DNA from: Streptomyces lunaelactis
GTDB taxonomy: Bacteria > Actinomycetota > Actinomycetes > Streptomycetales > Streptomycetaceae
Length of the DNA stretch: 64,000 nt
Reading direction: 5' to 3'
Assembly: GCF_003054555.1 (NCBI RefSeq)
Contig: NZ_CP026304.1
Coordinates: 4,464,001 to 4,528,000, forward strand
Below the pieces are notes generated by a model. The model ran no database searches and was not told the DNA's origin. It saw nothing but the letters and a program-made list of their open reading frames with translations. This document shows, in pieces, positions 35,713 to 43,324 of this stretch. Position numbers and translations under genes: made by a program. Positions within the stretch are counted from its first letter, which is position 1, and every line of letters starts with the position of its first letter.

Positions 35713-36048
35713 ATGCTGAATCTTGCGTCCGAGGTCGAGGTCCTGACCCGGTTCGGCCGTGCGCTCGCCGACCCGATCCGCTGCCGCCTGCTGCTCGCCC
35801 TGCGCGAGGCGCCGGCCCATCCGTCGGATCTGGCCGAGCAGTTGGGCATTTCCCGTACGCGGCTGTCGAACCACCTGGCGTGCCTGCGGGACTGTGGCCT
35901 CGTCGTGGCGGTGCCGGTGGGACGCCGCACCCGCTACGAGCTCGCGGACAAGCGGCTCGGGCATGCGCTGGACGACCTCCGCGACGCGGTGGTGGCCGTG
36001 GAGGCCGACCGGACGTGTGCGGACGCCGACGAGAAGGACTGCTGCTGA
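35713..36048 (+). CDS. cmtR: CmtR-like ArsR/SmtB metal-sensing repressor
   Basis: This 111-residue winged-helix repressor has recognition segment LSNHLACLRDCGLVVAVPVG. Cysteines fall at 24, 57, 61 and 102, the same positions and context used by the mycobacterial Cd/Pb sensor CmtR (Cys57, Cys61 and Cys102 bind metal). Two extra cysteines end the protein (DCC). It overlaps the cation diffusion facilitator gene by one base (TGATG). It should release the operator when Cd or Pb is bound. Confidence 0.88.
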   Translation: MLNLASEVEVLTRFGRALADPIRCRLLLALREAPAHPSDLAEQLGISRTRLSNHLACLRDCGLVVAVPVGRRTRYELADKRLGHALDDLRDAVVAVEADRTCADADEKDCC

Positions 36049-36776
36049 TGCCGGCGACATCCCTCGGCCCGGGTCCGGCACGGCGCGACGCGCTGACCCG
36101 CCGGATACGGCTGCTGGTCGCCGCCACCATCACGTACAACGTGCTCGAGGCGGTCGTCGCGATCACCGCGGGCGCCGCCGCATCCTCCTCCGCACTGATC
36201 GGCTTCGGCCTGGACTCCGTCGTCGAGGTCTCGTCCGCGGCGGCGGTGGCCTGGCAGTTCTCCGCCCGCGACGATGCGGTGCGCGAGGCCCGGGAGCGTA
36301 CGGCGCTGCGGATCATCGCCGTCTCCTTCTTCGCCCTGGCCGCCTATGTGACCGCGGACTCGGTCCGCGCGCTGGCCGGCAGCGGCGAGGCCGGCACCTC
36401 GGTCCCCGGGATCGTGCTCGCCGCGGCCTCGCTCGCGGTCATGCCGTTCCTGTCGGCGGCGCAGCGCCGAGCCGGCCGTGAACTCGGGTCCGCTTCGGCG
36501 GTGGCCGATTCGAAGCAGACCCTGCTCTGTACGTACTTGTCCGCGGTCCTGCTGGTGGGCCTGGTGGCGAACGCGGCACTCGGCTGGGCGTGGGCCGACC
36601 CGATCGCCGCGCTGGTCATCGCCGCCGTCGCGGTGAAGGAGGGCCGGGACGCCTGGCGGGGGGACGGCTGCTGCGCGGCTCCTGTGGCAGGGGATGCCAC
36701 GGATCGTGCGGCCGCCAACGGCGGTTGCGCGGACGCCTGCTGCGACGGCGCGACGAAGACGCGGGACAGGCCGTAG
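36048..36776 (+). CDS. Cation diffusion facilitator with Cys-rich tail
   Basis: This 242-residue membrane protein has six helices: TITYNVLEAVVAITAGAAAS, SALIGFGLDSVVEVSSAAAV (helix 2 metal site with Asp), and SAVADSKQT ... AWADPIAALVIAAVAVKEG (helix 5 Asp). In place of a long folded CDF C-terminal domain it has a short tail with Cys residues (DGCCAAP, GGCADACCDG) that can bind soft metals. Co-translation with a CmtR-like sensor suggests Cd/Pb/Zn export. The Cys tail is unusual and fits soft-metal substrates. Confidence 0.88.
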   Translation: MPATSLGPGPARRDALTRRIRLLVAATITYNVLEAVVAITAGAAASSSALIGFGLDSVVEVSSAAAVAWQFSARDDAVREARERTALRIIAVSFFALAAYVTADSVRALAGSGEAGTSVPGIVLAAASLAVMPFLSAAQRRAGRELGSASAVADSKQTLLCTYLSAVLLVGLVANAALGWAWADPIAALVIAAVAVKEGRDAWRGDGCCAAPVAGDATDRAAANGGCADACCDGATKTRDRP

Positions 36777-36783
36777 GGCCTGT
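36766..36783 (+). terminator. Hairpin overlapping the CDF stop codon
   Basis: ACAGGCC-GTAG-GGCCTGT is a 7-bp perfect stem that contains the TAG stop in its loop, and could end the metal-resistance transcript. Confidence 0.5.
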
Positions 36784-36888
36784 GAGGCACGACCGCCGAC
36801 GGGTGGCCGCACCGGCGGCGGCACGGTGGCCTCACCTGTCCGGCCTCGCCGGAATGCGACATCTGACGACACGTGAGAATCTCGCCGC

Positions 36889-37071
36889 GTGATTGATTCC
36901 TTGATCGGCGTCTGTTCCGCGACTGCCCTCGCCCTCCTCCTGAGCTCTGCCCGCGGCCTCTGCCGCGAAGGCAGTACCGACCCCTCCGACCAGGCGCGCT
37001 CCGTGACGCTGGCGCTGTACGGCTGCGTCGTCGCCGTGGTCACGCTGGGCCTGTTCATCGCGGTGACCTGA
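36889..37071 (+). CDS. Small hypothetical membrane protein
   Basis: This 60-residue frame has two hydrophobic helices (SLIGVCSATALALLLSSA and VTLALYGCVVAVVTLGLFIA) joined by a charged loop. It starts with GTG and has only a weak ribosome site. Codon bias is good. It ends six bases before the convergent phosphoribosyltransferase stop. No family recognised. Confidence 0.5.
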   Translation: MIDSLIGVCSATALALLLSSARGLCREGSTDPSDQARSVTLALYGCVVAVVTLGLFIAVT

Positions 37072-37077
37072 GCGGCC

Positions 37078-37710
37078 CTACCCCGCCTGTGCCAGCAGGG
37101 AGACGACCTCCTCGTCAGGGGTCTGGGAGAAGTCCGCGTACCACTCGCCGACCGCGGAGAACGCGCGTGGCGTGGAGAGGCAGACCACCTCGTCCACCTC
37201 GGTGCGCAGCCAGGCGACCGCGTCCGGGGGCCCCACCGGAACCGCCAGTACGACGCGGGCCGCGCCCTGGGCCCGTACGACCTCGCACGCGGCCGATGCG
37301 GTGGCACCCGTCGCGATCCCGTCGTCCACCACGATCGCCGTCCGGCCCTCGAGTGACAGCCGCGGCCGGTCGTCGCGGAACCGCCGTGCCTGACGGACGA
37401 GTTCCGCCTCCTCGGCCCGCTCGACCGAGGCGAGGTCCTCCCGCCCGATCCGGCCGCGGCGGACGATGTCGTCGCTGATCACCCGGACACCGCCCTCGCC
37501 GATCGCGCCGAACGCCAGCTCACGGTGGTACGGGACGCCGAGCTTGCGGACCACGATCACATCGAGGGGGGCGCCGAGTTCCTGGGCCACTTGGAAGGCC
37601 ACCGGGACCCCGCCCCTGGGCAGGCCGAGGACGACGGGGTTCTCCCCCTGGATGTGCCGTAGCGCTTCGGCGAGGCGGCGTCCGGCGTCCGCGCGGTCGG
37701 TGAAGAACAC
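37078..37710 (-). CDS. Phosphoribosyltransferase-family protein
   Basis: This 210-residue protein has the type I PRTase fold: PVVLGLPRGGVPVAFQVAQE, LDVIVVRKLGVPYHRELAFG, and the PRPP loop TAIVVDDGIATGATA. A hood-like insertion (DDIVRRGRIGREDLASVER) matches the Streptomyces/mycobacterial group of uncertain substrate. It may act in nucleotide salvage or on an unknown acceptor. GTG start at 37710. Confidence 0.87.
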   Translation of the reverse strand: MFFTDRADAGRRLAEALRHIQGENPVVLGLPRGGVPVAFQVAQELGAPLDVIVVRKLGVPYHRELAFGAIGEGGVRVISDDIVRRGRIGREDLASVERAEEAELVRQARRFRDDRPRLSLEGRTAIVVDDGIATGATASAACEVVRAQGAARVVLAVPVGPPDAVAWLRTEVDEVVCLSTPRAFSAVGEWYADFSQTPDEEVVSLLAQAG

Positions 37711-37827
37711 GGTGGTTCACCCCCGTCTCAGGGGAGACAGAAACCACGCCCGTATCTGCTTCGACGCAATCCCATTTGCGGGTGTTTCGCAACTCGGGGA
37801 CGGTCGGTCGTAGGGAGGCGAGGTTCT

Positions 37828-38676
37828 ATGGAGCGCGGTCCTATGGAGCGAGGGCGTATGGAGTCAGGTCGTTCGGCACGAATCGGAGCGGTGCTCATCG
37901 ATATCGACGGCGTGCTCACGGTGTCCTGGAAGCCGCTGCCCGGCGCGCCGGAGGCCATGGAGCGGCTGCGTGCCGCGGGACTGCCGCTGGCGCTCGTCAC
38001 CAACAACACCTCACGGAGCCGCGCCTCGATCGCCGCGAAGCTGGCCCGGGCCGGTTTTCCGGTGGGTGTCGACGACATCCTCACCGCACCCGCCGTCACC
38101 GCGGCATACCTGCGGGAGCACTACCCGGGCGCGCGCTGCCTACTGATCAACACCGGCGACGTCCGTGACGACCTCGAGGGCGTGACGCTTGTCGAGGGCG
38201 TCGAGGAGGACGTCGCCCCGGACGTCGTCGTCTTCGGCGGCGCGGGCAGCGCATTCGGTTACGACGCCCTCAACGCCGCGTTCCGTCATCTGCAGCGCGG
38301 TGCCCGGCTGGTCGCCATGCACCGGAACCTGTACTGGCGTACGGCCGGGGGACTCGACCTCGACACCGGGGCTTTCCTCCTGGGGCTGGAGCGGGCCGCC
38401 CGCGTCGAGGCGGAAGTCACCGGCAAACCCGCCGAGGCGTTCTTCGCCACCGCGCTCGCCCACCTCGGCGCCGACCCGGCCGAGACGCTGATGGTGGGTG
38501 ACGACATCGAATCCGATGTACTGGCCGCTCAGCGCGTCGGCATCACCGGCGTACTGGTCAGGACCGGCAAGTACCTGCCCGAGACGCACCGGGCGGCCGA
38601 CGGCACACCGGACCACGTGCTCGACTCCTTCGCCGATCTTCCCGGCCTGCCCGGCCTGCTGGAGCGACAGGAGTAG
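37828..38676 (+). CDS. HAD-IIA family sugar-phosphatase-like hydrolase
   Basis: This 282-residue HAD-superfamily enzyme has motif I VLIDIDGVLTVSWK (nucleophile and acid Asp), motif II LVTNNTSRSR, a type IIA cap, a Lys in GKPAEAFF, and motif III MVGDDIESDV. It resembles HDHD2/NagD-type phosphatases. The N-terminus has three near-repeats of MERG/MESG, each a possible start; the first (37828) has GGAGG nine bases upstream. The substrate is unknown. Confidence 0.88.
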   Translation: MERGPMERGRMESGRSARIGAVLIDIDGVLTVSWKPLPGAPEAMERLRAAGLPLALVTNNTSRSRASIAAKLARAGFPVGVDDILTAPAVTAAYLREHYPGARCLLINTGDVRDDLEGVTLVEGVEEDVAPDVVVFGGAGSAFGYDALNAAFRHLQRGARLVAMHRNLYWRTAGGLDLDTGAFLLGLERAARVEAEVTGKPAEAFFATALAHLGADPAETLMVGDDIESDVLAAQRVGITGVLVRTGKYLPETHRAADGTPDHVLDSFADLPGLPGLLERQE

Positions 38677-38700
38677 CCGTCGGGATCGGGGTCACATGAC

Positions 38701-40860
38701 TCAGGTGCAGGTGAGCGTGGGTGCCGCCCAGTCGGCGTGGTCGTAGTTGATGCCGTCGCCGCTGTCGGTGACGACCAGCCTGACCTCCAGACCGCCGGAC
38801 AGATCCGCGGTGAGCGCTCTGGGTGCCTCGGCCCCCGTGAGCCTGCCGCTGTCGGCGACCTTGGCGGCGTCCCGGTAGATCTGGAAGACCGCCGACCCGT
38901 TCGCGCCCCCCGACTCGTCGTCGATGCCGACGCTGGTGGTGAGCGTGGAGCAGCCGCCGCCGAGGTAGTACGTGATGCTGCTCGCGGCGTGCGTGCCGAG
39001 GCCCTTGGCGTAGGTCGTGCCGCCGATGGTGAGGGTCCGTCCGTCGTCGGTGGCCTGTTCGGCGTTGCTGCGGTCGCGCTCCACCGGGCCCCAGCCGTTG
39101 ATCGCCGACGCCCACTGCAGGTCGCTGAGTGCGTGCGTACCGGCCGCGGGGCCGTTGCCGCAGGTGAGCGTGGGTGCCGCCCAGTCGGCGTGGTCGTAGT
39201 CGATGCCGTCGCCGCCGTCGGTGACGACCAGCCTCAGTTTCGTACCGCCGGTGAGGTCGGCGCTCAGGCGCGTGGGCGGATCGCTCGCCGTACGCGGCCC
39301 GCTGTCGGCGACCAGGGCGGCGTCGCGGTAGATCCTGAACACGGCCGAACCGCCCGCCGTCGACTCGTCGTCCACGCCGACGTCGACTCTCAGCGACCGG
39401 CAGGTGCCGCCGAGGTGGTAGGTGATGTCGCTCGCGGCGTGCGTGCCGAGGCCCTTGGCGTAGGTCGTGCCGCCGATGGTGAGGGTCCGTCCGTCGCCGG
39501 TGGCCTGTTCGCCGTTGCTGCGGTCGCGCTCGACCGGGCCCCAGCCGTTGATCGCCGATGTCCACGCCAGTTCGCTGAGCTGGTTGACCCCGGCCGGCGG
39601 CGGCACCGGAGCGCCGGGCGTCACCCGGTACATCACCGTCCCGTGGGCGGGCACCGAAGCGCTGATCGTGCCCGTGGTGGTGCTGGTCTGCTTGGACCAG
39701 AGGTCCTTGAGCGCGTAAGAGGAGGCGCCGCCTATCCCGATCGCCTCCACCGTCGTCGAGACCGTCCTCGCCGAGGTGGTCTCGTTCGTCAGGGTCACCG
39801 AACGGCTGCCGTCCGCCAGGGGTTTGGACATCACCACCAGACCGCCGGAGCCCGACACCACCGTGCCCTGCTTGCCCAGGCTGTCCTGGTCGACCGCGAT
39901 GACGTCGGTGTTCTTCAGGATCGCGAGGGTCGCGGGCGATGCGCTGCGCAGGTCACTGCCGATCAGCAGCGGCGCGGCCATCTGTGCCCAGAGGCTGAAG
40001 TGGGTGCGGTACTCGGTGTCGGTCATCCCGCCGTTGCCGACTTCGAGCATGTCGGGGTCGTTCCAGGCGCCGGGTCCGGCGTACGGAGCGAGTCCCTGGT
40101 TCCGGTGCGCGATGCCGATCATGCTGGACCAGTTGTCGCTGATGTCCCCCGTCGTGCGCCATGAGTTGCCGGTCTTTGCCGCCCAGTTCCACGGCTGGTT
40201 CTCGCCCCACTCGCAGATGCTGTAGAGGATCGGCCGGCCAGTCGCCTTCAGCGCGTTGGCCATCGCGGTGTAGCGCTGCTGGGCGTCGGCGCCGGTGTTG
40301 TTGCAGTTGTCGTATTTCAGGTAGTCCACGCCCCAGGACGCCCAGAGGCCGGCATCCTGCTGCTCGTGCCCGAGGCCGCCGGGAAAGCCCTGTACGTCGC
40401 AGGTCTTGGTGCCGGCGCTGGAGTAGATCCCGAACTTGAGCCCCTTGGAGTGCACATAGTCGGCAACGGCCTTGATGCCGTTGGGGAAGCGCACGGGGTC
40501 GGGGACGAGGTTCCCGGAGGCGTCGCGCTGCGGCAGCGCCCAGCAGTCGTCGATGTTGACGTACGTGTAGCCGGCGTCCTTGAGCCCTTGCGAGACGAAG
40601 GTGTCGGCGATGCCCTTGACCATCGCTTCGTTGAACTCCGCGCGGCAGTGCGTGGAGTTCCAGTTGTTGAACCCCATCTGGGGGGTGCGGGCGAGGCCGT
40701 TGTCGACGGCTGGGGCCGCGGTCGGGGTTGGGGCTGCCGCCGGGGGCGCTGGGGCGGCCTGCGCCGTGACGGCGGTGAGCGCACCACCGCCTGCGAGCAG
40801 CCCGAGCGTGGCGGCGAAGGTGGCGAGGCGCGCTCTGACGGTGTGTCGTTCGGTGTACAT
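38701..40860 (-). CDS. Secreted GH27 alpha-galactosidase with two NPCBM domains
   Basis: This 719-residue secreted enzyme has a signal peptide (cut near AQAAP), then a GH27 catalytic barrel from about residue 37: [16 protein letters not shown], nucleophile Asp184 in DYLKYDNC, and acid/base Asp239 in [12 protein letters not shown] beta-sandwich follows. Two C-terminal NPCBM carbohydrate-binding domains (about 423-565 and 573-719) are near duplicates, also at the DNA level. It should remove terminal alpha-galactose from plant galactomannan or raffinose-type sugars outside the cell. The start at 40860 gives the signal peptide; the frame is open 20 codons further. Confidence 0.92.
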   Translation of the reverse strand: MYTERHTVRARLATFAATLGLLAGGGALTAVTAQAAPAPPAAAPTPTAAPAVDNGLARTPQMGFNNWNSTHCRAEFNEAMVKGIADTFVSQGLKDAGYTYVNIDDCWALPQRDASGNLVPDPVRFPNGIKAVADYVHSKGLKFGIYSSAGTKTCDVQGFPGGLGHEQQDAGLWASWGVDYLKYDNCNNTGADAQQRYTAMANALKATGRPILYSICEWGENQPWNWAAKTGNSWRTTGDISDNWSSMIGIAHRNQGLAPYAGPGAWNDPDMLEVGNGGMTDTEYRTHFSLWAQMAAPLLIGSDLRSASPATLAILKNTDVIAVDQDSLGKQGTVVSGSGGLVVMSKPLADGSRSVTLTNETTSARTVSTTVEAIGIGGASSYALKDLWSKQTSTTTGTISASVPAHGTVMYRVTPGAPVPPPAGVNQLSELAWTSAINGWGPVERDRSNGEQATGDGRTLTIGGTTYAKGLGTHAASDITYHLGGTCRSLRVDVGVDDESTAGGSAVFRIYRDAALVADSGPRTASDPPTRLSADLTGGTKLRLVVTDGGDGIDYDHADWAAPTLTCGNGPAAGTHALSDLQWASAINGWGPVERDRSNAEQATDDGRTLTIGGTTYAKGLGTHAASSITYYLGGGCSTLTTSVGIDDESGGANGSAVFQIYRDAAKVADSGRLTGAEAPRALTADLSGGLEVRLVVTDSGDGINYDHADWAAPTLTCT
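38964..39577. repeat. 450-bp-spaced duplication encoding the NPCBM pair
   Basis: About 160 bases at 38964-39127 recur almost unchanged at 39414-39577. They code for the [18 protein letters not shown]...[25 protein letters not shown] core of each NPCBM domain. Identity at silent sites points to recent duplication or gene conversion. Confidence 0.75.
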
Positions 40861-41101
40861 GTGCGGCTCCAGTGGGGGTGACTGACGCACAAACCAACGG
40901 GGGCGAACGAAAGCCACCACATCTCAGCGCCGGGTCAGGCACATGTCAAGAGCGCGGGCGGGCTCCCGGTTCCTCGGCCTGTTTGCCGCCACGGCTGCCG
41001 ATGGCCCTGCCGTCGTCCCGCCCGAGGTGCTGACCCGATCGCTCCACCTGGCCTTTGTGACCGGCGGGCGGGCCCGGCTCCGTGCCGGGCCCGCGTCGGG
41101 G

Positions 41102-42019
41102 TCAGGACTTGAGGAGAGTGACCTCGGCGGTCTGGTAGCCGGTGTTGACGGTCACCGGGTAGTCGCGGTCATCCGCCCTGCCCACGCCGCGCACTGTGGC
41201 GGTGCCGGGCTGGAAGGTGGTGCCGGGCTCCATGCTGGCGAAGGAGACGGTCCACGGGACCGGGGCTCCGGGGGTGCAGATGACGGTCTGCTCCTCGTAA
41301 TAGCCGACGGGCGTCGCACGCTTCTGCGTCTGGTCGACGTTGCCGGCGAGCGCGATCCGGGCCGGCTTGTTGCAGGTCACCGTGCCACCGACGGTGATCT
41401 CGCCGGTCCGGCTGTCGATCTTGCCCGTGGTGTCGAGGTTCAGGCCGACGGCGAGCTCGGTCGGCGGTTCGGCGGTCCGGGCGTGGACCTCGCCCCGCAC
41501 GGGCAGCGTCGATCCGTCGCAGTACTGCTCGAAGGTGGCGTCGAGTTCGCGGATGTAGCCGTAGGGGCCGTAGGCGATGTGGGAAATGGTGAAGGAGCCG
41601 GTGCTGGTGTCGCACCAGCGATCGGTCTCGCCGAACTGGAGCTTGGGGTCCTCCGGCTGGGCGTAGGGCCAGCGCGACGCGTTGGTGAAGGTGGCGCCGT
41701 CGGTCAGCTTCTGGCCGACTGGAGCCTCCAGGTGGAGGGACCAGCGCTTGCCTTCGGTCGTGACGACCGTGATGCCCACGGCTTCCTCGCTCGTGGGCCC
41801 CGCGACGTCGAACATCTCGACCGCCCCGGCCGTGTACTGGTGGGACTGCCCGTCCGATACGAACTCGCCCGGCTCGCCGCTGAAACTGAGTGATCCCGTC
41901 ACCGCTTCGTGGGCCTGCGCGGTGCCCGCCAGCGGGGCCGCCGTCACCGCCACGGCCACGGCCGTCGTGAGGACGGCCGCCGCACGGGCCAGGGTGCGTC
42001 CCAGCACGCTGCTGTTCAT
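41102..42019 (-). CDS. Secreted hypothetical protein
   Basis: This 305-residue protein has a Sec signal peptide (AAAVLTTAVAVAVTAAPLAG, cut after AQA) and a mature part of predicted beta structure with repeated aromatic and Gly residues. Cysteines in WCDT, YCDG, TCNKP and ICTPG could form two disulfides. GGAGGAG precedes the ATG at 42019. It resembles other secreted Streptomyces proteins with immunoglobulin-like repeats, but no family is recognised. It lies alone between two other secreted enzymes. Confidence 0.72.
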   Translation of the reverse strand: MNSSVLGRTLARAAAVLTTAVAVAVTAAPLAGTAQAHEAVTGSLSFSGEPGEFVSDGQSHQYTAGAVEMFDVAGPTSEEAVGITVVTTEGKRWSLHLEAPVGQKLTDGATFTNASRWPYAQPEDPKLQFGETDRWCDTSTGSFTISHIAYGPYGYIRELDATFEQYCDGSTLPVRGEVHARTAEPPTELAVGLNLDTTGKIDSRTGEITVGGTVTCNKPARIALAGNVDQTQKRATPVGYYEEQTVICTPGAPVPWTVSFASMEPGTTFQPGTATVRGVGRADDRDYPVTVNTGYQTAEVTLLKS

Positions 42020-42360
42020 CAAGCTTCTCCTCCAAGGGAGCGTTCCGGTTCTGGTGGACCGGGGTGCGGTCCACATAAGTCACCGAATGTCAGGTACCGG
42101 TCAAACTGGACCCAGGGGGGGTGGCCGTAAAGCTCCTCAGTGACGCACCGGGAAGCTAACAGGCGCCACTGACACCGCCGGAACCCACCCCTCCGCAAGC
42201 GCCGTCCGGTCGTACCGACGTGTCCAAACTCCCGTTGCCCTGAACTCCTGTGGTTCCCCCGGCCAATCGAGGGCGTGGAGGCCGGGAAGCTTTGGGAATC
42301 CCGCAATGCCTTCCTCGTTCCCCCTATGCATGACAGGTACATGGCGGCACATTCGAATCA

Positions 42361-42380
42361 CCCCGTGAGATCCCACGGGG
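42361..42380. promoter_or_regulatory. Hairpin before the phospholipase gene
   Basis: CCCCGTG-AGATCC-CACGGGG is a 7-bp perfect stem-loop about 30 bases before the ATG. It may be a leader hairpin in the mRNA or a repressor site. Confidence 0.45.
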
Positions 42381-42411
42381 TGCACGGCCCCCCCATCCAC
42401 GGAGGTCACGC

Positions 42412-42909
42412 ATGCGCCGCCGTTTCGCCTTACCCCTCGCCGCCGCCGTTCTGTCGGTGCCCCTCGCCCTGATCCCGGCCGCCTCCGCCTCGGCGGCCCC
42501 CGCGGACAAGCCGCAGGTGCTCAGTTCCTGGACCCAGACGAGTGCCTCCAGCTACAACGCCTGGAACGCCGCGCGTCACAACCAGGGCGCCTGGGCCGCG
42601 TACGGCTTCGACTGGTCGACGGACTACTGCAGCTCCTCGCCCGACAACCCGTTCGGCTTCCCCTTCCAAACCGCGTGCGCCCGCCATGACTTCGGCTACC
42701 GCAACTACAAAGCGGCCGGTACCTTCTCCGCCAACAAGTCCCGCGTCGACTCCGCCTTCTACGCGGACCTCAAGCGCGTCTGCGCCAACTACTCCGGTGC
42801 CACCAAGTCGGCTTGCGACGCCACGGCCTGGACCTACTACCACGCGGTCGACATCTTCGGCCGCTCGGCGGCCATGTCCGACGCCAACGGGCTGGAGCAG
42901 GCCGCCTGA
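42412..42909 (+). CDS. Secreted prokaryotic phospholipase A2
   Basis: This 165-residue protein has a Sec signal (residues 1-29) and a 136-residue mature domain of the Streptomyces PLA2 type: YGFDWSTDYCSSSPDNP (calcium-binding region), then ACARHDFGYRN with catalytic His92 and Asp93, and four cysteines forming two disulfides (YCSS/ACAR, VCAN/ACDA). It hydrolyses the sn-2 ester of phospholipids outside the cell and needs calcium. GGAGG lies seven bases before the ATG. Confidence 0.93.
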   Translation: MRRRFALPLAAAVLSVPLALIPAASASAAPADKPQVLSSWTQTSASSYNAWNAARHNQGAWAAYGFDWSTDYCSSSPDNPFGFPFQTACARHDFGYRNYKAAGTFSANKSRVDSAFYADLKRVCANYSGATKSACDATAWTYYHAVDIFGRSAAMSDANGLEQAA

Positions 42910-42924
42910 CGGCTGAAGCGGCTG

Positions 42925-42960
42925 CACCGGGTCCGGACGCGGATGCGCCAGGACCCGGTG
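42925..42960 (+). terminator. Hairpin terminator after the phospholipase gene
   Basis: CACCGGGTCC and GGACCCGGTG form a 10-bp perfect stem around a 16-base loop, 15 bases after the stop codon. Confidence 0.65.
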
Positions 42961-42985
42961 TGCTGCGGGGGCCGCGGGGTGTCCG

Positions 42986-43054
42986 TCAGCCCCGGCTCGT
43001 GTCGATGACACAGAAGCGATTGCCCTGCGCGTCACCCACGACCGGGTGCCTGGG
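42986..43054 (-). pseudogene. Glyoxalase/VOC domain, last ~20 codons only
   Basis: The minus-strand frame reads RHPVVGDAQGNRFCVIDTSRG then a stop. DxxGNRFCVI is the final strand and metal-ligand region of VOC (glyoxalase-like) proteins of Streptomyces. No upstream part of such a gene is visible; the frame continues only because it lies opposite the SpoIIE gene. It is a short 3' remnant. Confidence 0.5.
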
Positions 43055-43324
43055 GCCTTTGCCCGCGCGGGACGCAGAGCCGAGGAACAATCGCGGAACC
43101 CGGCACGCGGCGCTCCCCTTGCCTACGCTGGCCCTGACTGGTCCCGGACGCGTGACGAGGTGGGTGGGCCGCCTCCGTCGGGCGGCTCTGCCGACGCGGA
43201 CCTGTCGGAGGCGAGGGATGGCGAGGGATGATGAGACGTCCGGCGATGGCGCCGCCGTGTCACGGGTGCGCCCTGTGATCCGGGCAGAACGTGCCCACCC
43301 CCGGCCACGGAGGCGCTGTCGACT

